Shown here in pieces: positions 27,793-38,506 of a stretch of DNA of 64,000 nt. The first letter of the stretch is position 1. The number at the start of each line of letters is the position of its first letter. Source of the stretch: Shewanella atlantica. Lineage in GTDB: Bacteria > Pseudomonadota > Gammaproteobacteria > Enterobacterales > Shewanellaceae. The stretch covers positions 496,001-560,000 of the forward strand of contig NZ_RXNV01000003.1 of NCBI RefSeq assembly GCF_003966265.1, in the 5' to 3' direction. Under the pieces are notes generated by a model. The model did no database searches, had not been told where the DNA came from, and was given only the letters and a program-made list of their open reading frames with translations. Position numbers and translations under genes: made by a program.

Positions 27793-28737
27793 TCAACGAT
27801 GTCTGGTAGAGGTGTGGCTGCTCAGATACCACTGCCTGACCTGAATGAAGTGATCATCCACGGCATCTTTATGGGTCAACATATCGGCATGGCCATAATC
27901 GTGTTTAAACCCCTTTGATTTTGATAACAGGGTGTAATTCACATCCTTAAGCTGACACTCCTCAACCATACGTCGCACATCGGCGGGGTTACCCAATACA
28001 TGATCCCCTGAGCCTGCAATAAACCAGGACTTGGGCCACTTTCCCTGCTTGGCGACATCTCTGGCGGCGCTTGCGTAATCGAAACCGTCATCGTGATCTA
28101 TCCAATCCCCTCTCACCCAGTCGATGCTTTGAGCGAGTGACTGACGACTCTCGTTATCCATACCCATTCGCCACTTGTCGGCGGCCAGATAGCCATGACT
28201 CCATGCTATCGCCTGCGCAAGCTTGTTCCAACCCAGATCGACCATCATCCACTTCTTCAGTGATTTAATTTTAATCCTGCGCTTACTTCCAAAGGTAAGG
28301 AGTGAGGCGACACTGTCCTGAAACAGGGGATATCGACTAATTGCGCTAGCCATAAGCACGCCTCCCCAGGAATGCCCGCACCAGTGTACCTTAGATACTT
28401 TTGGGTGTAGCCCGAGAATATAGTGATGGATCAGGGGCAACTGGTCACGAATCACCTCCCCCTGTCCGCCTTTGAATCCACGCTGCAGTCTTGGTGTACT
28501 CTGCCCTCGCCCCTGCGTATCGAGCGCATAGACAACAAATCCGGCCTCGGCCAAAAAACAAGCCAAACCCCTTCCGGTTTCACTGTAGAAAACACGACCA
28601 TTAGACATGGCGCCATGAAGCATCAGGATCGGTGGTTTTGACATATCTGTGATGGCAGTATCACTCGAGCGAATTTGCCTCAAATGGAGTCTGCCGTCGA
28701 GATAAGGGATGAAATGAGAATCTTGTTTTATAGCCAC
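27793..28737 (-). CDS. alpha/beta hydrolase
   Basis: A 314-residue alpha/beta-hydrolase-fold protein. The nucleophile elbow is GHSWGG (Ser near residue 123), the oxyanion-hole region is LMLHGAMSNGRVF, and a late His is in HDYGHADML. An Asp in GSGDHVLGNP would complete the triad. Substrate unknown; lipase- or esterase-like activity is the default inference. Cytosolic, no signal peptide. Confidence 0.82.
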   Translation of the reverse strand: MAIKQDSHFIPYLDGRLHLRQIRSSDTAITDMSKPPILMLHGAMSNGRVFYSETGRGLACFLAEAGFVVYALDTQGRGQSTPRLQRGFKGGQGEVIRDQLPLIHHYILGLHPKVSKVHWCGHSWGGVLMASAISRYPLFQDSVASLLTFGSKRRIKIKSLKKWMMVDLGWNKLAQAIAWSHGYLAADKWRMGMDNESRQSLAQSIDWVRGDWIDHDDGFDYASAARDVAKQGKWPKSWFIAGSGDHVLGNPADVRRMVEECQLKDVNYTLLSKSKGFKHDYGHADMLTHKDAVDDHFIQVRQWYLSSHTSTRHR

Positions 28738-28969
28738 TAATGAATCACTTTTTCTAATTTAGCGATCAACTTACTGACTCTGCGTAGGAAAAACAAGAGT
28801 AATTACTCAGCTTTCATAAGGTTAAACACAAGGGGTTAATTAACAGGATTAAGTTCAGAAAGATAAGCGGTCATTTTAAACATAACAAATAACGCTGTAG
28901 CCATGGGCCATAAAGCTGTACCAAGCAGCTTTATGGACTTATACCGATTAGCATATAGAGATTGCTATT

Positions 28970-29974
28970 CTAGGAAGAGATTGAGCCTAGCAGTAACAAA
29001 TATGGCAACACTCTCAAATCCAATTGACTGATAGATACATCGGCAGACTGTTTCAGCTTAGGCTTAGCATGATAGGCGATGCCATAATCGGCCGCTTCTA
29101 TCATAGGAATATCGTTAGCACCATCTCCTATGGCTAATCTCTGTCCTTGAGGGATACCCCACAGCTGCGCGCATCGTTGCACGGTATCGGCTTTAAACTG
29201 CGCATCGACTACTTGCCCGGAAACCGTACCGACCAGTTTCCCCTCTTCGATATCAAGCTTATTAGCATAGGCGGCATCGAGATTTAAGAGCTGCTTAAGA
29301 TGGCCCACAAAAGGAGTAAAACCACCCGATGCGACTACCACACGCCAGTCATGTGACTGTAACTCATCCACCATCTCAGTTAACCCGGGCATTAAAGGCA
29401 GTTTATCGCACAAGGTTTGAATAATGGATTCGTCGGCGCCGGTTAGCTGAGATACTCTGCCCCTCAAGCTTTCCTCAAAATCGAGCTCCCCTTGCATCGC
29501 ACGCTCAGTGACTTCGGCAACAGCTTCGCCGACCCCAGCCATGGCGGCCAGTTCGTCGATACACTCAATTTCGATAGCGGTTGAGTCCATATCCATCACC
29601 AATAACCCCGGACTATTGAGCATTGGCGGCTCTGCAGCCATTGAGAAAGCTTCAACCTTATCCAGAGAAGAGAACAACTGCAGATGAGTCAGGCTAAATG
29701 GCTCATCACTGCATAGTTCGATGCAGTAAAGCCCGCTATTCCTGTCGATTAGCGCTAAACTCAAGGATAGATCTGACTGAGAAATCGCCCTGGCTATCTC
29801 AGCCTCAACATCTCGCGTTACATAGATGAGTCTGAGTCTGGCCCCTCCTTGTGGAGCCTGACACTCGACATGGCGTGACAGGGTTTGGGTCAGGGTCTGG
29901 CTATGGAATTGATAACGGGCTGTATCCTCATTAATTAACCATGAAAACAGTGAAGTGTGGCTCAGACTTTCCAT
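28970..29974 (-). CDS. serB: phosphoserine phosphatase SerB
   Basis: The last step of serine synthesis, releasing phosphate from L-phosphoserine. A 334-residue HAD enzyme: N-terminal extension with ACT-like features (1-120), nucleophile motif MDMDSTAIEIE (DxDxT), motif II VVASGGFTPF, motif III lysine (FKADTVQRC) and GDGANDIPMI. Divergent from smp, a pairing also found in E. coli. Confidence 0.95.
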   Translation of the reverse strand: MESLSHTSLFSWLINEDTARYQFHSQTLTQTLSRHVECQAPQGGARLRLIYVTRDVEAEIARAISQSDLSLSLALIDRNSGLYCIELCSDEPFSLTHLQLFSSLDKVEAFSMAAEPPMLNSPGLLVMDMDSTAIEIECIDELAAMAGVGEAVAEVTERAMQGELDFEESLRGRVSQLTGADESIIQTLCDKLPLMPGLTEMVDELQSHDWRVVVASGGFTPFVGHLKQLLNLDAAYANKLDIEEGKLVGTVSGQVVDAQFKADTVQRCAQLWGIPQGQRLAIGDGANDIPMIEAADYGIAYHAKPKLKQSADVSISQLDLRVLPYLLLLGSISS

Positions 29975-30051
29975 TAGTAACGCATCTCCAACTACCGGGT
30001 AAGGCCATAATCAATTATGATTAGGTAAACCCAAATAAATTCAGGTATAAA

Positions 30052-30798
30052 GTGTTTTTTCTTAAAGGACTGAAAAAGAGCCATAGAATTAGCAGACTAC
30101 TGCAGATAGCCATAGCGCTGACGCTTGCCGTGGGTCTGATTCAGTTATGGGAAACCAGCCTACTACAAGGGCAGCAGCTTCTAAAGTCCCAAACGCAAAA
30201 GATGGCAAGATTACTTGTTCAGCAAACGGCCTACGGAGCGGCACCGGCTCTGCAATTGCAAAATGATGAACAGTTGCAATGGCTCGCCAGCGCCTTAGTG
30301 GAAGACCCAAAAGTAATGTCGGCCAGTATTTTCAGTGAAGATGGGCAGAGGCTGTCATTCGCCCAAAGTGTCACAGATGAGGAGCTTGAGCCTGACTCTG
30401 ATGAACTCAATAAACTGCTGGAGCGTTACCCTCCCTATGTTGAGGCGGTAACCCAAGATGACATTAACTTAGGCTTTATAGAGGTCAGGTTAGAGCCCAG
30501 ATTATTCTTTAATGAGATCAAAGAGGCTCACCAGATCAATATGGAGCAGCAGCAGATGATGTTAATCATCGCTGGCTTAATCGGTATGCTGCTCTCCCGT
30601 TCACTCTCCTTCAAGAGGGCCGATTTCGATCGCCGTAAGACACGGGTAAAATTGAGACAGAAGCCTGGAAAGTTAAGGAAGAAAGAGCAGGAAAAACTCA
30701 AGAAGGCGCTAGCCAAAAGCCAGAAGAAGCAAGCGGATAAAGATAAGGTTAGTCGCGAGAACATCGAAACAAGCGAAGACACTGCAAAAGCAGAATAG
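30052..30798 (+). CDS. SMP-family (YtjB-like) membrane protein
   Basis: A 248-residue inner-membrane protein starting at a GTG. A first helix (LLQIAIALTLAVGLIQLW), a periplasmic domain (about 40-165), and a second helix near 170-186 (MMLIIAGLIGMLLS) precede a long basic, coiled tail (KLRKKEQEKLKKALAKSQKK). The arrangement and the divergent serB next door identify the E. coli Smp/YtjB family. Function poorly defined. Confidence 0.82.
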   Translation: MFFLKGLKKSHRISRLLQIAIALTLAVGLIQLWETSLLQGQQLLKSQTQKMARLLVQQTAYGAAPALQLQNDEQLQWLASALVEDPKVMSASIFSEDGQRLSFAQSVTDEELEPDSDELNKLLERYPPYVEAVTQDDINLGFIEVRLEPRLFFNEIKEAHQINMEQQQMMLIIAGLIGMLLSRSLSFKRADFDRRKTRVKLRQKPGKLRKKEQEKLKKALAKSQKKQADKDKVSRENIETSEDTAKAE

Positions 30799-30838
30799 GT
30801 CGGTATTTTTTTCGTTAAGTATCAAAACAACAAGCAAC

Positions 30839-30866
30839 AAAAAAGGGCTCACAAGAGCCCTTTTGT
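30839..30866. terminator. bidirectional terminator between smp and deoD
   Basis: AAAAGGGCTC-ACAA-GAGCCCTTTT with A and T runs on both sides, between convergent genes. Confidence 0.9.
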
Positions 30867-30970
30867 ATATGGATGTACTTATCCCAGCTCGCACGGATAG
30901 CGATGGAGGGGATTTTACAAACACTTAGCTGTTACACCTTTAAATCACTAAAAGAATAGTGAGTTAATCA

Positions 30971-31681
30971 TTAAAGTGTAATTGCAGCTTCCAGTGTCAT
31001 TTCGATCATTTCGTTGAAGGTAGTTTGACGCTCATCAGAAGAGGTCTTTTCACCTGTACGGATATGATCAGATACAGTACAAACACACAATGCTTTAGCA
31101 CCGAACTCAGCAGCAACACCGTATAGACCGGCTGCTTCCATTTCGACACCTAAGATGTCCATCTTTTCCATAACGTCAAACATTTCTGGATCTGGAGTGT
31201 AGAAAAGATCAGCAGAGAAAACGTTACCAACACGGAACTTAGTACCTTTAGCTTCAGCAGCTTTAACAACAGCGCTTAGTAGGCCGTAGTCAGCGATAGC
31301 AGCGAAATCTTGACCTTTAAAACGTAAACGGTTCACTTGAGAATCGGTACAAGCACCCATTCCGATTAGAACGTCACGAACTTTAACGTCAGTGCTAACT
31401 GCACCACAAGTACCGACACGGATCAGGTTCTTAACGCCGTAGTCTTTAACCAACTCAGTCGCGTAGATAGAGCATGAAGGAATACCCATGCCTGAACCCA
31501 TAACAGAGATACGAGTCCCTTTGTAAGTACCGGTGTAGCCGAACATGTTACGAACATCAGTAACTAGCTCAACGTTCTCCAGGAAAGTCTCTGCAATGTA
31601 CTTAGCACGTAGTGGATCGCCTGGAAATAGCACTGTATCAGCGAATGCGCCTTCTGGTGCGTTAATATGCGGTGTAGCCAT
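30971..31681 (-). CDS. deoD: purine nucleoside phosphorylase DeoD
   Basis: A 236-residue hexameric-type phosphorylase, cleaving purine (deoxy)ribonucleosides with phosphate. Signatures: [36 protein letters not shown] (phosphate site), [17 protein letters not shown] and the catalytic Asp in SDHIRTGEK. Last gene of deoCABD; 150 bases separate it from deoB. Confidence 0.97.
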   Translation of the reverse strand: MATPHINAPEGAFADTVLFPGDPLRAKYIAETFLENVELVTDVRNMFGYTGTYKGTRISVMGSGMGIPSCSIYATELVKDYGVKNLIRVGTCGAVSTDVKVRDVLIGMGACTDSQVNRLRFKGQDFAAIADYGLLSAVVKAAEAKGTKFRVGNVFSADLFYTPDPEMFDVMEKMDILGVEMEAAGLYGVAAEFGAKALCVCTVSDHIRTGEKTSSDERQTTFNEMIEMTLEAAITL

Positions 31682-31831
31682 CTATATAACCCCTTATATA
31701 ATGAAACTTAAGCGTTACTAAAAGTAAGCAGACCTAAGCCTTTGTATGTGGCGGCCATCATCTAACCGCCAAAAACTTGTAATTAGCAAAATAAAACCAG
31801 CGATAAGATTTTATCTTATCGCTATTAATCT

Positions 31832-33049
31832 TTACTTAATAAACGACTCGCCATATTCCATAGGCTCAAGTTTAAAGTAACTTGCTATGGATTGACCCAT
31901 GTCGGCAAAACTCTTACGGCGGCCTAATGAACCAGCTTCCAGTCCTGCTCCGTATGCCAATACAGGCACACGTTCACGAGTATGGTCTGTACCTGGCCAA
32001 GTCGGATCACAACCATGGTCAGCAGTTAGCAGTAATAGGTCGTCTTCGCCCATCAGTGCCATCAGTTCAGGCAAACGAGAATCGAAATACTCGAGGCTTC
32101 TCGCGTAACCGGCAACATCACGTCTGTGACCAAAATGAGAGTCGAAGTCAACGAAGTTAGTAAACACTATCGTGTTATCACCAGCGACTTTCAGCTCTTC
32201 CAGCGTCGCATCAAACAGGGCTTCTAAGCCCGATGCCTTGATTTTCTTAGTGATACCGCAATGTGCATAAATATCGGCAATCTTACCGACACTCACCACT
32301 TCACCACCGGCGTCAGAGAGTTTTTCAAGCACTGTCTTTGCTGGCGGCTCAACCGCGTAATCGCGTCTGTTACCCGTACGGGCAAAGTCGCTCGGACCTG
32401 TGCCAACGAAAGGACGGGCAATAACACGACCAATGTTATATGGCTCAAGTTCTTCACGAACGATCTGACACAAGGTATAGAGGTTCTCGAGTCCGAAAGT
32501 CTCTTCGTGACACGCCACCTGGAATACTGAATCTGCCGATGTGTAGAAAATTGGCAAACCACTGGTCATGTGCTCGTTACCGAGCTCTTCCAAAATCGCA
32601 GTACCCGATGCGTGGCAGTTACCGAGGTAATCTGACAAGCCGGCTCTGGCTAGAATTTTATCAGTCAGCTCTTTCGGGAAAGAGTTGGTATGGTCGCTGA
32701 AGTATCCCCATTCGTACAGAACAGGTACACCCGCTAACTCCCAGTGTCCACTAGGCGTATCTTTACCGGTACTAAGCTCATCAGCATGGCCATAGGCGCC
32801 AATGATCTCAACATCGTCACTGAAACCAGCTGGCAGCTGCCCAGTACTCTCTTTCGACGCTTGGGCAAGGCCAAGACGTGCAAGATTCGGTAGTTTCAAC
32901 GGGCCTTCACGACCTTCGTTTGCTTTTCCTTCGGCACACGCTTTTGCGATATTACCAAAGGTGTCAGACCCGGTATCACCGAACGCTTCAGCATCTGCCG
33001 CCGCTCCGATACCAAATGAGTCTAACATCATAATAAATGTACGTTTCAT
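31832..33049 (-). CDS. deoB: phosphopentomutase DeoB
   Basis: Interconverts (deoxy)ribose 1- and 5-phosphates. About 405 residues from the ATG at 33049, which has GGAGC eight bases upstream; the frame from 33079 overlaps deoA and is unlikely. Alkaline-phosphatase-superfamily metal motifs are present: MLDSFGIG at the start, [11 protein letters not shown] for the phosphorylated residue, and [17 protein letters not shown]. Confidence 0.96.
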   Translation of the reverse strand: MKRTFIMMLDSFGIGAAADAEAFGDTGSDTFGNIAKACAEGKANEGREGPLKLPNLARLGLAQASKESTGQLPAGFSDDVEIIGAYGHADELSTGKDTPSGHWELAGVPVLYEWGYFSDHTNSFPKELTDKILARAGLSDYLGNCHASGTAILEELGNEHMTSGLPIFYTSADSVFQVACHEETFGLENLYTLCQIVREELEPYNIGRVIARPFVGTGPSDFARTGNRRDYAVEPPAKTVLEKLSDAGGEVVSVGKIADIYAHCGITKKIKASGLEALFDATLEELKVAGDNTIVFTNFVDFDSHFGHRRDVAGYARSLEYFDSRLPELMALMGEDDLLLLTADHGCDPTWPGTDHTRERVPVLAYGAGLEAGSLGRRKSFADMGQSIASYFKLEPMEYGESFIK

Positions 33050-33062
33050 CTTAAATGCTCCG

Positions 33063-34394
33063 TTACAGATCTGACTCACGAATATAGCGATATATTTCTG
33101 GAGTCTTCTCTGGTTTCGTCTCGCCTATGTGTATGGCTTTCTTAACTGCAGCTTCAGCTTCAGCAAACGCATTCTCAGTTTGCGCATGAATGAAGGCGAT
33201 TGGCTTATCAGCTGAAATCTCATCACCTAAAGCACAAACTTTAGTCAGACCAACACTGTAATCTAGTGCGTCACCTGGTTTACGACGGCCACCACCTAAG
33301 GTAACAACCGCAAGACCTAGCTCACGAGTATCCATCGCTGAAGCAAAACCGGTTTGGTCAGCATAGACAGGACGGATGATCTTAGATTCTGGCAGATACA
33401 GACCTGTGTTCTCGATGAAGTCAGCAGGTCCGCCAAGACCAGAGATCATACGACCGAAAATCTCAGCAGCCTTACCATTATCGAGAACGCGATTTAGCTT
33501 CTCTCTTGCGTCAGCTTCACTTGAAGCTATACCACCTAACTGTAGCATCTCTGCACACAAGCCCATGGTCACTTCATAGAGACGAGGGTTACGGTATGCA
33601 CCAGTTAAGAAGTCGACCGCTTCTTTAACTTCGACAGCATTACCCGCACATGAAGCCAGAACCTGGTTCATATCGGTAAGCAGAGCCGTAGTCTTAGTAC
33701 CCGCTCCGTTCGCAACTGCAGTAATACTACGCGCCAACTCTTCTGATGCCTCATAAGTAGGCATAAACGCACCACTACCGACTTTTACGTCCATAGCAAG
33801 AGCATCGAGGCCAGCAGCCAGTTTCTTTGAGAGAATTGAAGCGGTAATGAGTGAGATAGACTCAACGGTCGCGGTGTTGTCGCGAATTGAGTAGAAACGC
33901 TTATCGGCAGGAACCAGATCGCCCGTTTGGCCAATAATGGCTACACCGGCTTCTTTAACAACTTTTCTGAACAGTTCACTATCCGGCTCGGTTTGGTAAC
34001 CGGGAATAGCGTCAAACTTATCTAACGTTCCACCGGTATGACCAAGGCCACGGCCGGAGATCATCGGAACATATCCGCCACATGCCGCAGCCATTGGGCC
34101 AAGCATTAAGCTGATAACATCACCAACACCACCAGTGCTGTGCTTATCGATGATAGGACCGTCAAGATCCAGCGTCTTCCAGTCTAGTACGGTACCCGAG
34201 TCACGCATGGACGTGGTTAACGCAATACGTTCATCCATGTTCATGTCATTAAAATAGACCGCCATACCCAGCGCTGCTATCTGACCTTCTGAAACCGTAT
34301 TATCGGTAATGCCTTTAACGAAAAATTGAATCTCTTCTTTTGACAACGCCTCAGCATTGCGCTTCTTACGAATAATCTCTTGAGCTAGAAACAT
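33063..34394 (-). CDS. deoA: thymidine phosphorylase DeoA
   Basis: Cleaves thymidine and deoxyuridine to the base and deoxyribose 1-phosphate. 443 residues, full length. The glycosyltransferase-family-3 signature is [18 protein letters not shown], and [20 protein letters not shown] is intact. Thirteen bases separate it from deoB, consistent with an operon; the gap to deoC is larger (184 bases). Confidence 0.97.
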   Translation of the reverse strand: MFLAQEIIRKKRNAEALSKEEIQFFVKGITDNTVSEGQIAALGMAVYFNDMNMDERIALTTSMRDSGTVLDWKTLDLDGPIIDKHSTGGVGDVISLMLGPMAAACGGYVPMISGRGLGHTGGTLDKFDAIPGYQTEPDSELFRKVVKEAGVAIIGQTGDLVPADKRFYSIRDNTATVESISLITASILSKKLAAGLDALAMDVKVGSGAFMPTYEASEELARSITAVANGAGTKTTALLTDMNQVLASCAGNAVEVKEAVDFLTGAYRNPRLYEVTMGLCAEMLQLGGIASSEADAREKLNRVLDNGKAAEIFGRMISGLGGPADFIENTGLYLPESKIIRPVYADQTGFASAMDTRELGLAVVTLGGGRRKPGDALDYSVGLTKVCALGDEISADKPIAFIHAQTENAFAEAEAAVKKAIHIGETKPEKTPEIYRYIRESDL

Positions 34395-34578
34395 GGTACT
34401 GCCTCCAGAGTGTAACTAGTTTTCAGTAAATAGTTACATTCTCTTTAATGAAACACCAAAAAACGTAATTTAATTACAAAACATATTAACCAAGTTTTGG
34501 TGCTTCCAAATAGATTTAGATCACACTTAACTAAAAAAGATGGCCCTATTTTCCAATAGTAAAATAGGGCAACACTAT

Positions 34579-35352
34579 TTAGTAACCTTGAGGGCCCTTA
34601 GGTGCATCACCTAGTTCCAAGGTATGCAGAAGGTTCACAAGCAAGCTAGACGCACCAAAACGGAAAGTACGTGGCGTAGCCCACTCATCACCTAAAAGGC
34701 GTGCAGCAAGTCCTAAGAACTCACCGGCAGCAGCAGCATCACGAACGCCGCCAGCAGGCTTGAAGCCTACTTTAGTGTTCTTTTCGCTGATCACTGTCAT
34801 CATGATCTCAGCAGCTTCGATAGTTGCATTGACAGGTACTTTACCGGTAGAAGTTTTAATGAAGTCTGCACCGGCATCGATACATAATTCAGAAGCCTTA
34901 CGGATAAGTGCTGGGTCTTGCAGTACACCTGACTCGATGATCACCTTAAGCAGTACATCTTCGCCACATGCTTCTTTACACGCCTTAACCAGCTCGAAAC
35001 CAACAGACTCGTTACCAGCCATCAATGCACGGTATGGGAAAACAACATCGACTTCATCTGCGCCGTAGGCGACAGCTGCACGAGTCTCTAACACTGCAAT
35101 AGCGATATCATCGTTACCGTGAGGGAAGTTTGTTACTGTCGCGATGCGGATGCTTTCACAACCCATTTCGTTCAGTGTCTTGCGTGCAATAGGAATGAAG
35201 CGAGGGTAAATACAGATTGCAGCAGTGTTGCCGGCAGCCGTCTTAGCCTTATGACAAAGTTCAATCACCTTCTGATCGGTATCATCATCGTTCAGTGTGG
35301 TCAGATCCATCAATTCAATGGCTTTTTGTGCTGCTTTTTTTAAATCGCTCAT
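34579..35352 (-). CDS. deoC: deoxyribose-phosphate aldolase DeoC
   Basis: Splits deoxyribose 5-phosphate to acetaldehyde and glyceraldehyde 3-phosphate. 257 residues, class I aldolase. The Schiff-base lysine is in [10 protein letters not shown] and the catalytic Asp/Lys pair in the VDVVFPYR and KVIIESG strands. First gene of the deo operon, with AGAG upstream of the ATG. Confidence 0.97.
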   Translation of the reverse strand: MSDLKKAAQKAIELMDLTTLNDDDTDQKVIELCHKAKTAAGNTAAICIYPRFIPIARKTLNEMGCESIRIATVTNFPHGNDDIAIAVLETRAAVAYGADEVDVVFPYRALMAGNESVGFELVKACKEACGEDVLLKVIIESGVLQDPALIRKASELCIDAGADFIKTSTGKVPVNATIEAAEIMMTVISEKNTKVGFKPAGGVRDAAAAGEFLGLAARLLGDEWATPRTFRFGASSLLVNLLHTLELGDAPKGPQGY

Positions 35353-35721
35353 AATAGCTCTCCGAAACGTAATTCAAATAATAAAATGAAATAGAAATCT
35401 ACGTAAGGCAGCGCCTGGAAGTGGCATTTTTTGATTATTGTTATGGCCGGGCCTTCGGGCGTCGCCTTAGATATCACCATAGGCGATATCTGTTTATTCA
35501 GGTATTCAGTGTAGTTAATGAAATTGAATGATCAATGACTACAATCCTGACACTAGGTCACGACTTGAATCCTTGAAGACCGGGAAGGGGAAACTGAAAT
35601 GCTTTGTTTCTGCCTTTCCGCGAAAAATCCATTTTAGCGCGTAAAACTTTATCTTTTACAGATTAACTTTTAATAAAACAGACTAAGTAAATATAGCTCA
35701 TGCTTAAGTAAAAATTAAATT
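35353..35721. other. deoC upstream region, structured, no gene
   Basis: No coding frame. Two small hairpins lie here: GGCCGGGCCTTCGGGCGTCG near 35443, and AGATATC/GATATCT around 35467-35490. It should contain the deo promoter and any CytR/DeoR-type operator, none of which I could identify with certainty. Confidence 0.4.
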
Positions 35722-35746
35722 TAGAGCCGTGCATTGCACGGCTCTA
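35722..35746 (-). terminator. terminator of the Tsx/OmpK-like gene
   Basis: AGAGCCGTGCA-TTGCACGGCTCT followed on the minus strand by AAATTTAATTTTT. Confidence 0.82.
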
Positions 35747-35777
35747 ACAGATGCTTACTAACTTCTAAAAATAACTC

Positions 35778-36680
35778 TTAGAACTTGTAAGTAGCAGTCA
35801 GGTAGTGTGCGAAACCAGTAGTTTCTAGACCAAAAGTACCGCCATCTTTAAGCAGGTAGACGTCTTTGTATGCTTTTAGACCATAACCCAGTGCATAGTT
35901 GTCTGAATGCCAGTGAAGACCCCAGTATGTTGCGCCACCGTTAGAAGTAAATGTAGTGCTGCCATCAAATTCAGATACAACTTCATCAGCACCGAACTGC
36001 CAATCGATGTAACCCTGGAAAGAAACGAATGAACCGTTCTCCAGGAAGTAGAAAGGCTTGAACCAGTTCATAGAGAATTGGTAACCGTTCCACTCTTTAG
36101 CATTTAAGTCATAAGTACCGTAAAGGTTCATGCCAGTTTTACCTAACCATGGAACCATAACGTCTGCACCAACACCCCAGAATGACATGTTCACATCACC
36201 AGGGTTGTTGATTGTCGATGGCCCATCAGCGCCTTCAACATCCCAAGAAATGCTTTGGCCTTGAATAGCACCGCCACCCCAGTTGAATAGAGTAGAGAAG
36301 TAAACTTCCTGGATAGGACCAGCTGAAAGGTCTAAACCAGTGATCGCATCGATAGAGAAACGAGGAGCAAGTTTCATGAACATCTTGCTCTTGCCGCCTT
36401 GTTTGTCACCAGTGGTTTGGTTAGCTAAGTTGAATACATCTACATAGCCATATAGGTCAACAACACCAGCGCGGCCGCCGAATTCCATTTCAAGGTAATC
36501 GTGTCCGCCGTCGTCAGAATCAGAGCGTGGAAGCTCGTTGAACGCGTACATAGCGTTGAACTGCATCCAGCCGTAATCGCCTGCGCGGATATCATCACCA
36601 CGATCGGCTGCGAAAGTTGGTGCAGACATTACTGCTACAGCTGCTGCTGCTAGTGCTAAAGTTTTAACGTTTTTCATCAT
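35778..36680 (-). CDS. Tsx/OmpK-family nucleoside-specific outer-membrane channel
   Basis: About 300 residues. A signal peptide (KTLALAAAAVAVMSAPTFA) is followed by a beta-barrel with alternating aromatic strands and the terminal FAHYLTATYKF, whose C-terminal Phe is a barrel-assembly signal. The motif GDYGWMQFNAMYAFNELP is typical of the OmpK/Tsx group. Placed between deoC and a NupC-type transporter, it fits nucleoside uptake across the outer membrane. Start codons at 36689, 36680 and 36677 are close; GGGG favours 36680 or 36677. Confidence 0.85.
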   Translation of the reverse strand: MMKNVKTLALAAAAVAVMSAPTFAADRGDDIRAGDYGWMQFNAMYAFNELPRSDSDDGGHDYLEMEFGGRAGVVDLYGYVDVFNLANQTTGDKQGGKSKMFMKLAPRFSIDAITGLDLSAGPIQEVYFSTLFNWGGGAIQGQSISWDVEGADGPSTINNPGDVNMSFWGVGADVMVPWLGKTGMNLYGTYDLNAKEWNGYQFSMNWFKPFYFLENGSFVSFQGYIDWQFGADEVVSEFDGSTTFTSNGGATYWGLHWHSDNYALGYGLKAYKDVYLLKDGGTFGLETTGFAHYLTATYKF

Positions 36681-36760
36681 CAACCCCATTTATTTTATGG
36701 TGTGCCGCTCTTTTCAAAAAGAGTCAGCGTTTGTTTTTATCGTGCCGCATTTTACTCACT

Positions 36761-36776
36761 TTGTGCCAAAGCACAA
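36761..36776. promoter_or_regulatory. 16-bp palindrome, candidate operator
   Basis: TTGTGC-CAAA-GCACAA is a perfect inverted repeat with a four-base spacer, about 85 bases upstream of the porin start. It is not the CRP half-site spacing. It could be the binding site of a nucleoside-responsive repressor. Confidence 0.4.
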
Positions 36777-36920
36777 CTGTATTAATGTAAAATTGCGAAC
36801 ACTAAGTTTTAACATTGAATCAAATAACTAACTATTACTACTATTACTAAATTTCTATCACACAATTTCGTATCGCATTTTAGACAAAAACTGAAATTGA
36901 AATTGTGTTTGTCCTCACAC

Positions 36921-37020
36921 AGCTAATCTTTAATCTGTTAAAGATTAGCTATATGTTTTACAAATTTAAATCTGAAAAATGGCTGTGTTAACTTAGACTC
37001 TGCTCTGTTTGAGCAGAGTC
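36921..37020. other. two strong hairpins downstream of the NupC gene
   Basis: A 13-bp stem AGCTAATCTTTAA/TTAAAGATTAGCT (36921-36950) and a 10-bp stem GACTCTGCTC/GAGCAGAGTC (36996-37020). Either could limit read-through from nupC towards the porin or protect a 3' end; neither has a convincing T run on the minus strand. Confidence 0.5.
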
Positions 37021-37069
37021 ATAGTTCAGGGGCACCCCCCTGGATTACCTAACGTTTATAACTGTTGAG

Positions 37070-38329
37070 TTATAGAGCCAGGAATAGACCCGCTAGTGTC
37101 GCACTCATCAAGTTAGCAAGAGAACCTGCAACTACTGCACGCATACCTAGCTTAGCTAAGTCGTGACGACGAGTTGGCGCCATAGCACCTAGACCACCAA
37201 GAAGAATCGCGATTGAAGATAGGTTAGCGAAGCCACAAAGAGCAAAAGAGATAATCGCTTTTGTTCTATCTGTCATAGCAAGACCTGTTTCAGCAACTAC
37301 CATACCGCCATCAGCGATGTCTTTCATGTATGGTGCGAAGTTAAGGTATGCAACGAATTCGTTAACAACAATCTTCTGACCGATGAAAGAACCAGCAACT
37401 AATGCTTCGCTCCAAGGTACACCGATTAGGAATGCTAGTGGCATAAAGATGTAACCAAGAATCAATTCAAGAGTTAGACCTTCCATACCGAACCATCCGC
37501 CAACACCACCGATGATGCCGTTCATCATAGCAATCAAACCAACGAAAGCTAGAAGCATTGCACCAACGTTAAGGGCTAGATGCATACCAGATGAAGCACC
37601 TGCAGCAGCAGCGTCGATAACGTTAGCTGGCTTATCAGGGTCTTCTGGAAGATCTTCCATATCGTTCTTAGCTTCTTCAGTTTCAGGGTGCATCAGCTTA
37701 GCCATTAATAGACCACCTGGTGCTGCCATGAATGAAGCGGCAACTAGATATTCGATTGGAACACCCATCTGCGCATAACCGGCCATTACTGAACCAGCAA
37801 TAGACGCTAAACCACCTACCATGATGGCAAATAGCTCAGAGTTAGTCATAGTCGCGATAAACGGACGTACAACTAGTGGAGCTTCAGTTTGACCAACGAA
37901 GATGTTTGCCGTTGCTGACATAGACTCTGTACGGCTGGTACCAAGAGCTTTCTGTAGTGCACCACCGATAATACGGATAATCCACTGCATAACACCCATG
38001 TAATAAAGAACAGCAATAAGAGAAGAGAAGAAAACAATGACTGGTAGAACGTTGATGGCGAAAATGAAACCAACTTTAAAGTTAGCCAAATCACCGAACA
38101 AGAAACCGATACCGTTTTGAGCATAACTGATAACGCTAGACACGCCATCTGAAACACCCTTTAGAATATCTTTACCGACTGGAACATACAAAACGAAACC
38201 ACCGAAAGCGGCCTGAATTGCTAATGCACCAAAAACGGTACGCTTGTTAATTGCTTTTTTATTATTCGATAACCCGAACGCTATCGCAAGTAGGGTGACC
38301 ACCCCTACCAAACTCATTAAAATATCCAT
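37070..38329 (-). CDS. NupC-family concentrative nucleoside transporter
   Basis: A 419-residue inner-membrane symporter, about 8-10 helices. Family signatures: [17 protein letters not shown] (EAPL motif) and the C-terminal [21 protein letters not shown]. It takes nucleosides from the periplasm, supplied by the Tsx-like channel and consumed by DeoA/DeoD. The nearby deo genes strongly support a nucleoside substrate. Its coupling ion cannot be read safely. Confidence 0.92.
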   Translation of the reverse strand: MDILMSLVGVVTLLAIAFGLSNNKKAINKRTVFGALAIQAAFGGFVLYVPVGKDILKGVSDGVSSVISYAQNGIGFLFGDLANFKVGFIFAINVLPVIVFFSSLIAVLYYMGVMQWIIRIIGGALQKALGTSRTESMSATANIFVGQTEAPLVVRPFIATMTNSELFAIMVGGLASIAGSVMAGYAQMGVPIEYLVAASFMAAPGGLLMAKLMHPETEEAKNDMEDLPEDPDKPANVIDAAAAGASSGMHLALNVGAMLLAFVGLIAMMNGIIGGVGGWFGMEGLTLELILGYIFMPLAFLIGVPWSEALVAGSFIGQKIVVNEFVAYLNFAPYMKDIADGGMVVAETGLAMTDRTKAIISFALCGFANLSSIAILLGGLGAMAPTRRHDLAKLGMRAVVAGSLANLMSATLAGLFLAL

Positions 38330-38506
38330 TAACCATCACCCTATTTGTTAATACTTTTTAATTATGTTGTTAACCAACCTTTTTCGAGACTGATTATACC
38401 CGACCAAGTAGCGAAAAGGGTCGTTCCGATCAAATTTTTGAACTTTAATTTCAGCGATTTACTCACAAGTTCCGATGCGATTTACACCTGTTTATTTAAA
38501 AATAAA

